DNA of 64,000 nucleotides from Bacteroidota bacterium (GTDB lineage Bacteria; Bacteroidota; Bacteroidia; Sphingobacteriales; Sphingobacteriaceae): positions 1-64,000 of the forward strand of contig JAMFRP010000031.1 in assembly GCA_026224775.1 (NCBI GenBank). Direction: 5' to 3'. Numbering within the stretch: the stretch's first letter is position 1; each line of letters starts with the position of its first letter. Positions 33,948 to 42,343 of the stretch are shown piece after piece. The position numbers and the translations under genes are program-made. The notes under the pieces were generated by a model. It was not told the origin of the DNA. It made no database searches and worked only from the letters and a program-made list of their open reading frames with translations.

Positions 33948-34610
33948 TTAGGCAATAGCGTTTCTTAAGAAAACTGTTAAGGGGTATAGTTTAGTACAAA
34001 CCTGCGCCACATAATCTATGGCATCCGCCTTAAACAAATCCTTGTCTTTTATTTTATGTGAAACTATAAAACTTTTTAGTTTTAACAAGTCGATATTTTC
34101 ATTATCGGCATCATAACCTTTGGGTACGGTCTTTAACCTATCTTGCTCACGAAAGTCACCAAAAAGCTTCACAAATTCCGGATCATTAATAATAGATTTT
34201 AGATCGTGGGCGTTGTAATCAATCTCCTGCCTGATGGCCTTTAAATGCCCTGCCTCCGGCATCCAGTAGCCTCCGGCAATAAAGGATGCACCGGGCGTCA
34301 AATGAAAATAATATTCAACTCCGCCAAGCTTTGAGCCTATAGTTGGGATGCTGATACCGAAGTTGTTTTTATACGGAGCTTTATTCTTGCTGAACCTGAT
34401 ATCGCGGTAAATGCGCATTACGCATTTTTTAGGATCAAGATTTTCATCAATCGTTGGGTCGATCTTTTGTATTTGCTTGATAAGCTTGCCAGTAAAATCA
34501 ATCACGTTTTCGCGGGCCTTATCATAATCCGCTTTCCGGGTTTGAAACCACTCGCGGTTATTGTTATCAACAAGCTCTTTTAAAAAATCAATGGTTTGCG
34601 GGTTTATCAT
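33948..34610 (-). CDS. DUF2461 family protein
   Basis: 220 residues. The DUF2461 hallmarks are visible: FLKELVDNNNREWF at the N-terminus, RIYRDIRFSKNKAPYKNNFG (about 66-85), then YYFHLTPGASFIAGGYWMPE. Cytoplasmic, no known activity. It overlaps the DUF983 gene by 23 bases, so the two are translationally coupled at the tail of the respiratory cluster. Confidence 0.9.
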   Translation of the reverse strand: MINPQTIDFLKELVDNNNREWFQTRKADYDKARENVIDFTGKLIKQIQKIDPTIDENLDPKKCVMRIYRDIRFSKNKAPYKNNFGISIPTIGSKLGGVEYYFHLTPGASFIAGGYWMPEAGHLKAIRQEIDYNAHDLKSIINDPEFVKLFGDFREQDRLKTVPKGYDADNENIDLLKLKSFIVSHKIKDKDLFKADAIDYVAQVCTKLYPLTVFLRNAIA

Positions 34611-34989
34611 CAGTATCTAAATGTGGATAGTAATGTATTTTGGGTGATAACCAGTATAATAAAATCACCCTTGAATATCGGAAATTCAGCGGAGAAAGCA
34701 ATAAGCATCCGCTAAATATAACACCTAAATATAGCCAGGGCGATGTAGTATTTTGGGTGATAACACGGGTTGCCAATGCTAGCGCTACCGATTCGGCAAC
34801 ATTCATGGCGTAGCTTACATACATTGCTGCATAAAAGTAGCCCGGTTCAATCTCGAAGTATAAATTACAATGCGGGCAATTCAGATTTATCTTACCAAAG
34901 CTGTAAGTTCCTCCATTAAACATATTACCCCGACGGCAACGTGGGCATTTGGCATGCAACATTGCCCATGCTTTGGGTGTGGTGGCCAT
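34588..34989 (-). CDS. DUF983 family membrane protein with zinc-ribbon-like N-terminus
   Basis: 133 residues. It starts with two CxxC pairs (CPRCRRGNMF and CPHCNLYFEIEPGYFYAAMYVSYA), the signature of DUF983, and continues with two membrane helices (about 60-80 and 83-105). DUF983 genes are often found beside cytochrome oxidase assembly genes, as here. Function unknown; the Cys pairs suggest metal binding near the membrane. Confidence 0.88.
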   Translation of the reverse strand: MATTPKAWAMLHAKCPRCRRGNMFNGGTYSFGKINLNCPHCNLYFEIEPGYFYAAMYVSYAMNVAESVALALATRVITQNTTSPWLYLGVIFSGCLLLSPLNFRYSRVILLYWLSPKIHYYPHLDTDDKPANH

Positions 34990-35022
34990 AATTACGTATT
35001 AACGGTTTAAAGCCGGCTGTTA

Positions 35023-35301
35023 TTAATTCAAATGCAATTTCTCGCTGCGCATATTCAGGTCGACGTTTTTACGGCGATATTTTTTGTACCAGATGATACC
35101 TAATGCTGCAATAGCAAGGTATGGCGCACCCAATAAATACATAATACCGTGATTCAATCCGTCGGCTGTTTTGCGGCCATCTTTAACATTTGAGGCAACG
35201 TTGGCCGCGCATATAGCACATTGTGCTTTTACCGGCTGATAGCTCAGCGCTGTAAAGCCGAAGGCAATAACAAACAAAAATATTTTTAAGCCCTTTTTCA
35301 T
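35023..35301 (-). CDS. Small membrane protein with CxxC, beside oxidase genes
   Basis: 92 residues. A cleavable signal or first membrane helix (1-26, VKAQ) is followed by CAICAANVASNVKDGRKTADGLNHG and a second helix (about 52-70) ending in a basic tail (KKYRRK). If cleaved, the CxxC lies just outside the membrane at the very start of the mature protein. I do not recognise a named family. Its place between the DUF420 and DUF983 genes suggests a role in oxidase assembly or metal handling. Confidence 0.7.
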   Translation of the reverse strand: MKKGLKIFLFVIAFGFTALSYQPVKAQCAICAANVASNVKDGRKTADGLNHGIMYLLGAPYLAIAALGIIWYKKYRRKNVDLNMRSEKLHLN

Positions 35302-35325
35302 GCTGCAAATTTAGCTAATTATAAC

Positions 35326-35898
35326 TTAGAAATGGTAGTAAGGCGAAATCATTAAATAAACTATAACCCCGGTTATAGTTACATATAACCATATCGGGAA
35401 TGCCCATCTTACAAGCTTTCTGTGCTTCTCCACCTGCATTTGCAAGCCACGGTAAAAGCTCAGTAATATTAACGGCAAAACGCCTGCGGCAAGTATAATA
35501 TGGGTAATTAATAGCACGTAATAAAAGTAACGGGTATTACCAGCTGTAATTTTTTCCGCGGCAGATAGTACACCATCGCCGTTAAGATCGCCATACTTAG
35601 TTTCTGGTGCTAACCAGTGAAATAAAATATAAGATACCAGGAAAAGCGACGACAATACGAAAGCTAGAATATTAATGCGTTTGTGCATGGTAATATTCAG
35701 TTTTTTGATGTAGTACAGGGATATAAGTAATAGCACGCTGCAAGTACCATTTAAAATGGCATTAAGCTTTGGTAAAAAAGGCATAAAAGCTGGCATCTGC
35801 GCTGGCTTAGGTATAACCTTTAAACTTAAAACAAACACAACAACAAATACAAAAACAGATACTGCTGCTACAAAACGGAATATAAATTTATCAGTCAT
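35326..35898 (-). CDS. DUF420 membrane protein with an EF-hand-like loop
   Basis: 190 residues from ATG 35898; the frame runs on to 35964, but those codons lie in an intergenic repeat. About five membrane helices carry conserved-looking His residues (MHKRI, ILFHWL, LLITHIILA), as in DUF420 proteins encoded with heme-copper oxidase genes. Between helices 3 and 4, residues 104-115 read DLNGDGVLSAAE, which meets every position of a canonical EF-hand calcium loop (D1, N3, D5, G6, S9, E12). It sits at the end of the cta cluster, 25 bp before the small CxxC protein, and is probably involved in oxidase biogenesis. Confidence 0.85.
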   Translation of the reverse strand: MTDKFIFRFVAAVSVFVFVVVFVLSLKVIPKPAQMPAFMPFLPKLNAILNGTCSVLLLISLYYIKKLNITMHKRINILAFVLSSLFLVSYILFHWLAPETKYGDLNGDGVLSAAEKITAGNTRYFYYVLLITHIILAAGVLPLILLSFYRGLQMQVEKHRKLVRWAFPIWLYVTITGVIVYLMISPYYHF

Positions 35899-35908
35899 AG
35901 TTTTTTGA

Positions 35909-36018
35909 GAATCAAGAGTTAAGATCCAGGAATCAAGACTGATTCGTTGTGTCTTTAACCTCAATTATGATTTAAATTTATTGTAAAATCTTGATTCTTG
36001 AATCTTACTTCTTGAATC
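35909..36018. repeat. Long quasi-palindrome of short repeats (locus C)
   Basis: The left arm (35909-35940, GAATCAAGAGTTAAGATCCA...) and the reverse complement of the right arm (35989-36018, ...AAGATTCAAGAATCAAGA) match at most positions. Each arm repeats GAATCAAGA. It separates the SCO gene from the DUF420 gene on the same strand and may attenuate transcription. Confidence 0.65.
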
Positions 36019-36719
36019 TAATACATAGAGTGATCATTCTTACGAATTTCTTCGGCTATCTGCACTTTGATCTCATTATCCAGCCTCAACATATCATCAT
36101 CGGATGTACCGGAGTAATAACCACGAATATGACGAGCTTCGTCTATCAGTATAATTTTATCGCTGTACACAAAATTGCCGTTGCCTTCATCCAAAGCATT
36201 CACTAAAAAACCTTGTCGCGCAAGCGGATAAATAACAGACGTATCACCGGTTAAAAACAAACGACGGGTACTATCTGCATTAAACTTGTTGCTGTATTGC
36301 TTTAAAGCGGTAACATTATCGCGCTGCGGATCTACCGTGATCGAAATAAACTTCGTGATCTTATTATGCGCATACTCCGCTGCCAGCTTAGTAATATTTT
36401 GATTTACCTGGCCACAAATGTTCGGGCAATCGCTGTAAAAAAAGTTAACGATCAGTATTTTGTTGGTCAGCGTTTTTAATGACACCTGCTTGCCATTCTG
36501 ATCTTGTAAATTGAAATCAGAAATGTTATGATAGATGGTATCAGGGATTGATTTACCTTTTACCATGTGGCTGGTTGTAGCCAGTTCTTTTGGGCCGAAG
36601 TACGGTAATGGATCGTAACGGTTTTTGCCCTTAGCGGTAAGTAAATAATATAAAAATCCCGGCAATGCCAATATCAAAGCCAGGATTACTATTTTTTTTA
36701 GGATGTTGCTTTTGCTCAT
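36018..36719 (-). CDS. SCO1/SenC-family copper chaperone
   Basis: 233 residues. One N-terminal membrane anchor (about 8-28) precedes a thioredoxin-like domain with the copper-binding CPNIC motif (about 126-130) and a downstream His (DEARHIRGYYSG). SCO proteins deliver copper to, or reduce, the CuA site of oxidase subunit II, whose gene (ctaC) is in the same block. Its start overlaps the subunit IV stop by one base, so it belongs to the cta operon. Confidence 0.92.
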   Translation of the reverse strand: MSKSNILKKIVILALILALPGFLYYLLTAKGKNRYDPLPYFGPKELATTSHMVKGKSIPDTIYHNISDFNLQDQNGKQVSLKTLTNKILIVNFFYSDCPNICGQVNQNITKLAAEYAHNKITKFISITVDPQRDNVTALKQYSNKFNADSTRRLFLTGDTSVIYPLARQGFLVNALDEGNGNFVYSDKIILIDEARHIRGYYSGTSDDDMLRLDNEIKVQIAEEIRKNDHSMY

Positions 36720-37066
36720 TACCCCCTCAAGGTAATCCAGTGGTGGCTCTCGTTAGTGAGTACCAGGATCAAACCGATAATAAACAGAACAGGAACAACT
36801 ATTGATATAATAAGCCCTGTTTTTTCAAACTTTAAGTGCATAAAATATGCAATTATGTAAAACGCCTTAAATAATGTTAAAACGATGTATAAAGGATTTG
36901 CGATGTGCCCAGGGATAATTCCTTTGGGTACTAAAATAAGCGCTATAATAAACTCAACACATGTAATGCCCAGCAATATGAAAAACACTTTCCATATTTT
37001 GCCTTTGGTCATTGATTCATGTTCTTCGCCATGCTCTGCATGTGCGTCTGTAGCGTGTGATGACAT
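36719..37066 (-). CDS. ctaF: Cytochrome c oxidase subunit IV family protein
   Basis: 115 residues with a His/Glu-rich cytoplasmic N-terminus (MSSHATDAHAEHGEEHES) and three membrane helices (about 25-45, 52-75, 82-105). The segment FKAFYIIAYFMHLKFE is the hallmark of the prokaryotic subunit IV family (COX4_pro). It supports assembly of the heme-copper oxidase. It lies 19 bp after the larger subunit III gene. Confidence 0.88.
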   Translation of the reverse strand: MSSHATDAHAEHGEEHESMTKGKIWKVFFILLGITCVEFIIALILVPKGIIPGHIANPLYIVLTLFKAFYIIAYFMHLKFEKTGLIISIVVPVLFIIGLILVLTNESHHWITLRG

Positions 37067-37085
37067 ATGATTTGTGATTAAAAGA

Positions 37086-37814
37086 TCAAACTAAATAAAA
37101 GAATGTAAATACGAATACCCATACCAAATCTACAAAGTGCCAGTAAAGGCCAACTTTTTCGATCATTAAATAGCTACCGCGTTTTTCATAAGTACCCAGT
37201 AATACGTTAACGGTGATAATGATATTGATCACTACGCCTGTAAATACGTGGAAACCGTGGAAACCTGTAATGGTAAAGAATAAGTTAGCAAACTGATGAG
37301 CCGAAGCTGCCTGTGCCGCATAAGGTACCCCTATTGCAAAAAACTCTTGTAGTTTTTCAGGACTTGTTGGGATACTGCTCCACCAAAAGCCTTCGCTATG
37401 TAAGTGATTCCACTCCAATGCCTGGCATCCTAAGAACATTAAACCACCAATTACTGTGGCTATCATCCAGCCTATAACCTCTTTACGAGCATTACGATGA
37501 CCGGCCTCAACAGCCAATACCATGGTAACAGAGCTCATGATGAGGATAAATGTCATTAAACCTACAAACACCAATGGTGCGCCATGCTCAATTAAGCCCG
37601 GTACTGATTGGAAAACCAATGCAGCTGATGGCCATGCATATGCGCTGAAACGCAAAGCACCGTAAGCAATTAATAATGATGAAAATGTGAATGCATCCGA
37701 TAGTAGGAAAAACCACATCATCATTTTTCCGTATTCAACGTTGAACGGAGATCTGCCCCCCGACCATGGTGTTGATTTTACCTCATCAATTTGTGATACT
37801 GCTGCTGTACTCAT
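37086..37814 (-). CDS. ctaE: Cytochrome c oxidase subunit III (first of two paralogues)
   Basis: 242 residues and about five to six membrane helices. The C-terminal part, HQFANLFFTITGFHGFHVFTG followed by VGLYWHFVDLVWVFVF, is the conserved subunit III core with its conserved His and Glu/Asp residues. It forms the oxidase complex with CtaC and CtaD and may guide proton uptake. A second, shorter subunit III gene precedes it by 19 bp; two adjacent CtaE-like genes are usual in Bacteroidota oxidase clusters. Confidence 0.93.
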   Translation of the reverse strand: MSTAAVSQIDEVKSTPWSGGRSPFNVEYGKMMMWFFLLSDAFTFSSLLIAYGALRFSAYAWPSAALVFQSVPGLIEHGAPLVFVGLMTFILIMSSVTMVLAVEAGHRNARKEVIGWMIATVIGGLMFLGCQALEWNHLHSEGFWWSSIPTSPEKLQEFFAIGVPYAAQAASAHQFANLFFTITGFHGFHVFTGVVINIIITVNVLLGTYEKRGSYLMIEKVGLYWHFVDLVWVFVFTFFYLV

Positions 37815-37833
37815 CTGTACTTATTATGGGTTG

Positions 37834-38409
37834 TTAATATTGGTTCAAAAGTAAAAAAACATACAGATATATCCATATAATATCGACAAAATGCCAAAAA
37901 ATACCGGACATCTCCATTCCAAACAAATTCTTTGCCTGTGGCACATTTTTGTAACTGCGCCATAGGGTGTTAATTATCAGTAATAAACCTGCAAAAATGT
38001 GTATCAGGTGCATACCGGTAAACACATATATGAACGATTGAGATGCATTTGGGTTTATAAAATATACGCCCATTTTAATTAAAATGCTCCAACCGTAAAT
38101 CTGTATCACAAAAAACAACACACCTAATGCCAATGTAAGCCATAAAAACAGGCGTTGCTTGCCAAACTCCAGTCGTTTTGCTGCCCTCGAGGCAATAAAC
38201 ATGGTAATACTGCTGATGATAATTACCGTAGTGCTATACATAAACGCCCTTGGCAGTATAATGTTAATAGCATGCTCGCGACCGCCGGTATAAACTATAA
38301 AGCCGCTGGTAAGCGCCGCGAAAAACATAAACGATGTGAATATGAATATCCACATATTGAATTTTTTGGGGGCGAGGTTATATTTATCTTCCTGAATCTG
38401 AGCCATCAT
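37834..38409 (-). CDS. Cytochrome c oxidase subunit III (second, shorter paralogue)
   Basis: 191 residues with five predicted helices, the length of CyoC-like subunits. The segment FTGMHLIHIFAGLLLI and the terminal GIFWHFVDIIWIYLYV define subunit III. The N-terminus starts MMAQIQEDK, so the second Met is an alternative start. Its start overlaps the ctaB stop by four bases, indicating translational coupling. It may replace or dimerise with the larger paralogue. Confidence 0.9.
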   Translation of the reverse strand: MMAQIQEDKYNLAPKKFNMWIFIFTSFMFFAALTSGFIVYTGGREHAINIILPRAFMYSTTVIIISSITMFIASRAAKRLEFGKQRLFLWLTLALGVLFFVIQIYGWSILIKMGVYFINPNASQSFIYVFTGMHLIHIFAGLLLIINTLWRSYKNVPQAKNLFGMEMSGIFWHFVDIIWIYLYVFLLLNQY

Positions 38410-39281
38410 TTCGCTTTTCCTATAAAATCAAATAAAAACATAAGCTGCACTATGGGCAGGTATAAAAACGACCCATACATGAGTTGTTTTGCCGACTTAA
38501 TTGTGCGTGTACGCAACAACGTGAAAGCCTGGTACAAAAATACTAAACTGCAAATTAACGACACCACGCCTACATAGTAACCACCGAAATGATAATAAGT
38601 TGGCAACCAGCTTACTGGTATTAAAAATATGGTAATCACAAATACAATCAACGCGCTGGTAAAATCGCGTTTGCCAGTTGGCAATAACCTGAAACCAGCC
38701 AGTTTATAGTCATCATCCAAAACCCACGCAATAGCCCAAAAGTGGGTAAACTGCCAAACGAATTGTATCCCGAACAATATTAAAGCTACCTGGTCAATAG
38801 TTCCATAACCTGCAACATAACCAATAAGCGGTGGCAATGCGCCGGGAATAGCACCTACAAACACTGCAATAGGCGATTTACGTTTTAATGGTGTATATGC
38901 AAAAGCATAAAGTATTATCGAAAATACCGATAGTAATCCTGTAGTTAAATTTAAGCTGCCCAACAAGTAGGTGCCTGCTATCGCCATAAATAAACCTAAT
39001 ACCAATGCCTGCCCGGTGGTCATGCGTCCGGTAGGTATTGGGCGGTCCATGGTACGCTTCATCAATTTGTCGTAGTCTTTTTCGATAATCTCGTTGAAGC
39101 AGTTTGCCGCTGCTGTAACTAAAAACCCACCCACAATCAGTATTACCCAATTTTTCCAATTGATAACGCCATGAGTTTTAGGGTTTGCCATCCCCCCGAT
39201 CAAAAATGATATAGAGGCGGAAAATACCACCAAAAATGTAAGCCTGGTTTTAATCAGTTTCGAAAAATCGCTCAACTTCAT
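38406..39281 (-). CDS. ctaB: Protoheme IX farnesyltransferase (heme O synthase)
   Basis: 291 residues, a UbiA-type prenyltransferase with about eight membrane helices. The first aspartate-rich motif is NEIIEKDYDKLMKRT (NxxxDxxxD-like), and the second lies in WVLDDDYKLAG. It adds a farnesyl group to heme B to give heme O, which the adjacent CtaA oxidises to heme A for the aa3 oxidase. It overlaps ctaA and the following subunit III gene by four bases each. Confidence 0.95.
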   Translation of the reverse strand: MKLSDFSKLIKTRLTFLVVFSASISFLIGGMANPKTHGVINWKNWVILIVGGFLVTAAANCFNEIIEKDYDKLMKRTMDRPIPTGRMTTGQALVLGLFMAIAGTYLLGSLNLTTGLLSVFSIILYAFAYTPLKRKSPIAVFVGAIPGALPPLIGYVAGYGTIDQVALILFGIQFVWQFTHFWAIAWVLDDDYKLAGFRLLPTGKRDFTSALIVFVITIFLIPVSWLPTYYHFGGYYVGVVSLICSLVFLYQAFTLLRTRTIKSAKQLMYGSFLYLPIVQLMFLFDFIGKAK

Positions 39282-40339
39282 TTGCTTGCTCCCTGTAAAC
39301 TAACTGATTTGTGAAAATTGAGCAGTAGATAAAACTGTGCTCCAAATATTAAACTCGCCAACACAATGTGTAATGCCTGCGCATATGGCGGTAATGCTAA
39401 ATATGATAACAATATGCCGGTAACTATCTGCAGCATGATCATCAAAAAGGTAAAACTCATCAACTGCTGCTGAATAGAATGGCGGGTAAAGGTACGCCTG
39501 ATCAAGGCATATAATATTACGTTTATTATCAATACCAACATAGCTAAAGACCGGTGATCAATAAAAATACTGCCCGCATCAGCTATCCAGTCGCCGCGAT
39601 AACCGCCTTGAAAATGGCTTGATACTTCATCAATTTTCTCGCGAACTTCTGTTCCTATAATAATCTGTATTACGCTTATCACCAAAGCAATAAGTGTAAT
39701 AACATATACCAACGGACTAGTTTTAATGCGGTTCTTATCATAAACCTTCGCCATAAAGTAAGTACTAATGGCTATGGCTAATATAGCTAACGCTAACAGC
39801 ATGTGTACCGTTACAATACCGGCAACCAAATTAGTAGAAACCACAATACCACCTAACCAAGCCTGGAAGCCCACCAGTATCAAGTTAAATACGCTTAGGA
39901 TAGCTATCATCATACTATACCTAAAATAGCTGAAGGAATATATTGCAGTGAATAATAGAAACAAACCTGAAATAGCTCCTAATAAACGGTTAATATATTC
40001 CGTCCAGGTTCTGGTTGCATTAAATTCTTCAGGAATCAGGATAGATTTATCGTTGCGGATCCGCATAGCCAGTTCGCTGTAACCAAATACATCAAGCGTT
40101 TTAGCAAACTTTTGATTTTTTTTGATACGACCGGCAACGTATTTCTCTTTGTAGTCTTTTGGTAGCTGGCTAATATCTGTTGGTGGGATATAACCGCCGA
40201 AGCACTTAGGCCAGTCGGGGCAACCCATGCCAGAGCCTGAACTACGTACCACACCACCAGCTAATATTAAAACAAAAAGCAGAATAATAGTTAAGAGGTT
40301 AATCTTCTGGAATCTGTTTTTTGATGCGGATATACTCAT
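39278..40339 (-). CDS. ctaA: Heme A synthase (CtaA/COX15)
   Basis: 353 residues with about eight membrane helices. The N-terminal GGVVRSSGSGMGCPDWPKCF is the conserved COX15 segment, and His residues for the two heme sites lie in TVHMLLALAI, DHRSLAMLVLI and ALHIVLASLIF. It converts heme O to heme A. As the first gene of the assembly half of the block it starts 107 bp after ctaD, separated from it by a large inverted repeat, and couples by a 4-bp overlap to ctaB. Confidence 0.93.
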   Translation of the reverse strand: MSISASKNRFQKINLLTIILLFVLILAGGVVRSSGSGMGCPDWPKCFGGYIPPTDISQLPKDYKEKYVAGRIKKNQKFAKTLDVFGYSELAMRIRNDKSILIPEEFNATRTWTEYINRLLGAISGLFLLFTAIYSFSYFRYSMMIAILSVFNLILVGFQAWLGGIVVSTNLVAGIVTVHMLLALAILAIAISTYFMAKVYDKNRIKTSPLVYVITLIALVISVIQIIIGTEVREKIDEVSSHFQGGYRGDWIADAGSIFIDHRSLAMLVLIINVILYALIRRTFTRHSIQQQLMSFTFLMIMLQIVTGILLSYLALPPYAQALHIVLASLIFGAQFYLLLNFHKSVSLQGASK

Positions 40340-40340
40340 T

Positions 40341-40441
40341 TTATATTGAGTGATGTATGAATTAGTGATTGAGTGAGTGGATCATGCAATTAATTGCTGA
40401 ACCACACAATCACTAATTCACTAATTCACTCAATCACTAAT
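40341..40441. repeat. Long quasi-palindrome of short repeats (locus D)
   Basis: The left arm (TTGAGTGATGTATGAATTAG, TGATTGAGTGAGTGG) mirrors the right arm (CACTAATTCACTAATTCACT, CAATCACTAATT). Each arm is made of degenerate TGAGTGAT/GTGAATTAGT repeats. It separates ctaD from ctaA on the same strand and could partly terminate the act-cta transcript. Confidence 0.7.
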
Positions 40442-40446
40442 TAAAT

Positions 40447-42327
40447 TTATTTTACTTCTTGATTACTATGGGTATTTACCCATTTAGTATGTTCTGCCAA
40501 ACCAACAGGATTATCTTCAAAATCGTGTGGTAAGTTTGAACTCATGGTTTCAGACAATGGCGTAGTTTGCGGGATATAATCATGCTCTGCACCTGGTTTG
40601 CTGTAATCATATGGCCAACGGTAAACTGTTGGGATTTCGCCCGGCCAGTTACCATGTATGCGCTCAATAGGTGTAGTCCACTCCAATGTATTAGCTTCCC
40701 ATGGGTTTTGTGTTGCTTTTTTACCCCAGAATATAGAAGTAATAAAGTTATATAAGAATGCTACTTGTGCCAATGCCGACATAATAGCAGCCCATGTAAT
40801 GAATGTATTTACTGATAACCACTGTTTCATTGACTCAAACTCAGTGAACGCGTAGTAACGACGTGGCACACCATCTAAGCCCATAAAGTGCATTGGGAAG
40901 AATACCAGGTAAGCACCTATAAATGTTAACCAGAAGTGCAGGAAACCAAGTTTCTCATCCATCATACGGCCAAACATTTTAGGGAACCAGTGATATACAC
41001 CGGCAAGCATACCAAATATAGCTGCCGAACCCATTACCAGGTGGAAGTGGGCAACAACAAAGTAAGTATCGTGTAAGTTGATATCCAAGGCGGCGTTACC
41101 TAAGAAGATACCAGTTAAACCACCAGAGATAAAGAAAGATACCATACCGATAGCGAATAACATAGCAGGTTTAAACCTGATGTTACCGCGCCACAGCGTA
41201 GCAAGCCAGTTGAATGTTTTTACCGCAGATGGTACAGCTATGATCAATGTAGTGATCATGAATACACCACCCAGGAACGGATTCATACCTGTAACGAACA
41301 TATGGTGACCCCAAACGATGAATGATAATACGGTAATACCGATTAGAGAGTAAACCATTGCGTGGTAACCGAAGATCGGTTTACGTGAGTTTACCGACAT
41401 AATTTCGGACGATATACCCATTGCAGGCATAATTACGATGTATACCTCAGGGTGACCTAAGAACCAGAATAAGTGCTCAAATAATATCGGGCTACCACCT
41501 TCAAAAGGCATTACTTTACCATTCAACACGATGTCTGATAGGTAGAAGCTCGTACCCATGCTGCGGTCAAATATTAATAGTACAACACCTGCAACCAATA
41601 CCGGGAATGATAATACACCCAATACAGCGGTTAAGAAGAATGCCCAGATAGATAAAGGCATTTTCCAAAGATCCATACCTTTTGTACGCATGTTTAATAC
41701 AGTACTTACATAGTTGATACCACCCATTAATGATGATGCTACGAAGCAGATCATACTGGCTAACCATAAAGTCATACCCATTTCAGATCCCGGCATTGCT
41801 TTCGGTAAAGCTGATAACGGCGGATATACTGTCCAGCCACCGCTCGCAGGGCCTTTTTGTACAAAAAATGAGCTTAACATGATAACACATGCTAAGAAGA
41901 AGAACCAGTATGATAACATGTTCATGAACGGAGATGCCATATCGCGGGCACCTACCTGAAGAGGTATCAGTAAGTTACTGAACGTACCGCTCAGGCCTGC
42001 TGTTAGTACAAAGAATACCATGATGGTGCCGTGAATGGTAACCAACGACAGGTAAAAGTTTGGATCTAAACGGCCGCCCGGTGCAAAACGACCTAATAAA
42101 GTTTCCAATAAAGGAAATGCTTTATCAGGGTATGCTAACTGGATCCTGAACAAGATAGACAAGGTCATCGCGATAACCGCCATAGTAATACCCGTAATCA
42201 GGAATTGCTTAGCGATCATTTTGTGATCCTGGCTAAATATGTATTTTGTTATAAAAGTATCATGATGGTGTTCGTGACCTTCTTCGTGATGTACTACTCC
42301 GTGATCGTGAACTGCTAATGTTGACAT
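40447..42327 (-). CDS. ctaD: Cytochrome c oxidase subunit I
   Basis: 626 residues with twelve or more membrane helices. CuB and heme ligands are visible: HGTIMVFFVLTAG (low-spin heme His), FWFLGHPEVYIVIMP with the His-Pro-Glu-Val-Tyr cross-link motif, GHHMFVTG (two CuB His), and HDTYFVVAHFHLVMG. The N-terminus is unusually His-rich (HDHGVVHHEEGHEHHHD). The YIVIMP Tyr and downstream residues suggest an A-type oxidase. It reduces oxygen with electrons from CuA of CtaC. It follows ctaC by 16 bp. Confidence 0.96.
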   Translation of the reverse strand: MSTLAVHDHGVVHHEEGHEHHHDTFITKYIFSQDHKMIAKQFLITGITMAVIAMTLSILFRIQLAYPDKAFPLLETLLGRFAPGGRLDPNFYLSLVTIHGTIMVFFVLTAGLSGTFSNLLIPLQVGARDMASPFMNMLSYWFFFLACVIMLSSFFVQKGPASGGWTVYPPLSALPKAMPGSEMGMTLWLASMICFVASSLMGGINYVSTVLNMRTKGMDLWKMPLSIWAFFLTAVLGVLSFPVLVAGVVLLIFDRSMGTSFYLSDIVLNGKVMPFEGGSPILFEHLFWFLGHPEVYIVIMPAMGISSEIMSVNSRKPIFGYHAMVYSLIGITVLSFIVWGHHMFVTGMNPFLGGVFMITTLIIAVPSAVKTFNWLATLWRGNIRFKPAMLFAIGMVSFFISGGLTGIFLGNAALDINLHDTYFVVAHFHLVMGSAAIFGMLAGVYHWFPKMFGRMMDEKLGFLHFWLTFIGAYLVFFPMHFMGLDGVPRRYYAFTEFESMKQWLSVNTFITWAAIMSALAQVAFLYNFITSIFWGKKATQNPWEANTLEWTTPIERIHGNWPGEIPTVYRWPYDYSKPGAEHDYIPQTTPLSETMSSNLPHDFEDNPVGLAEHTKWVNTHSNQEVK

Positions 42328-42343
42328 ACTCGCTAATCTTATA

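Noticed and set aside
35899..35964. N-terminal extension of the DUF420 protein
   Set aside because: The codons are made by the GAATCAAGA hairpin repeat at 35909-36018.
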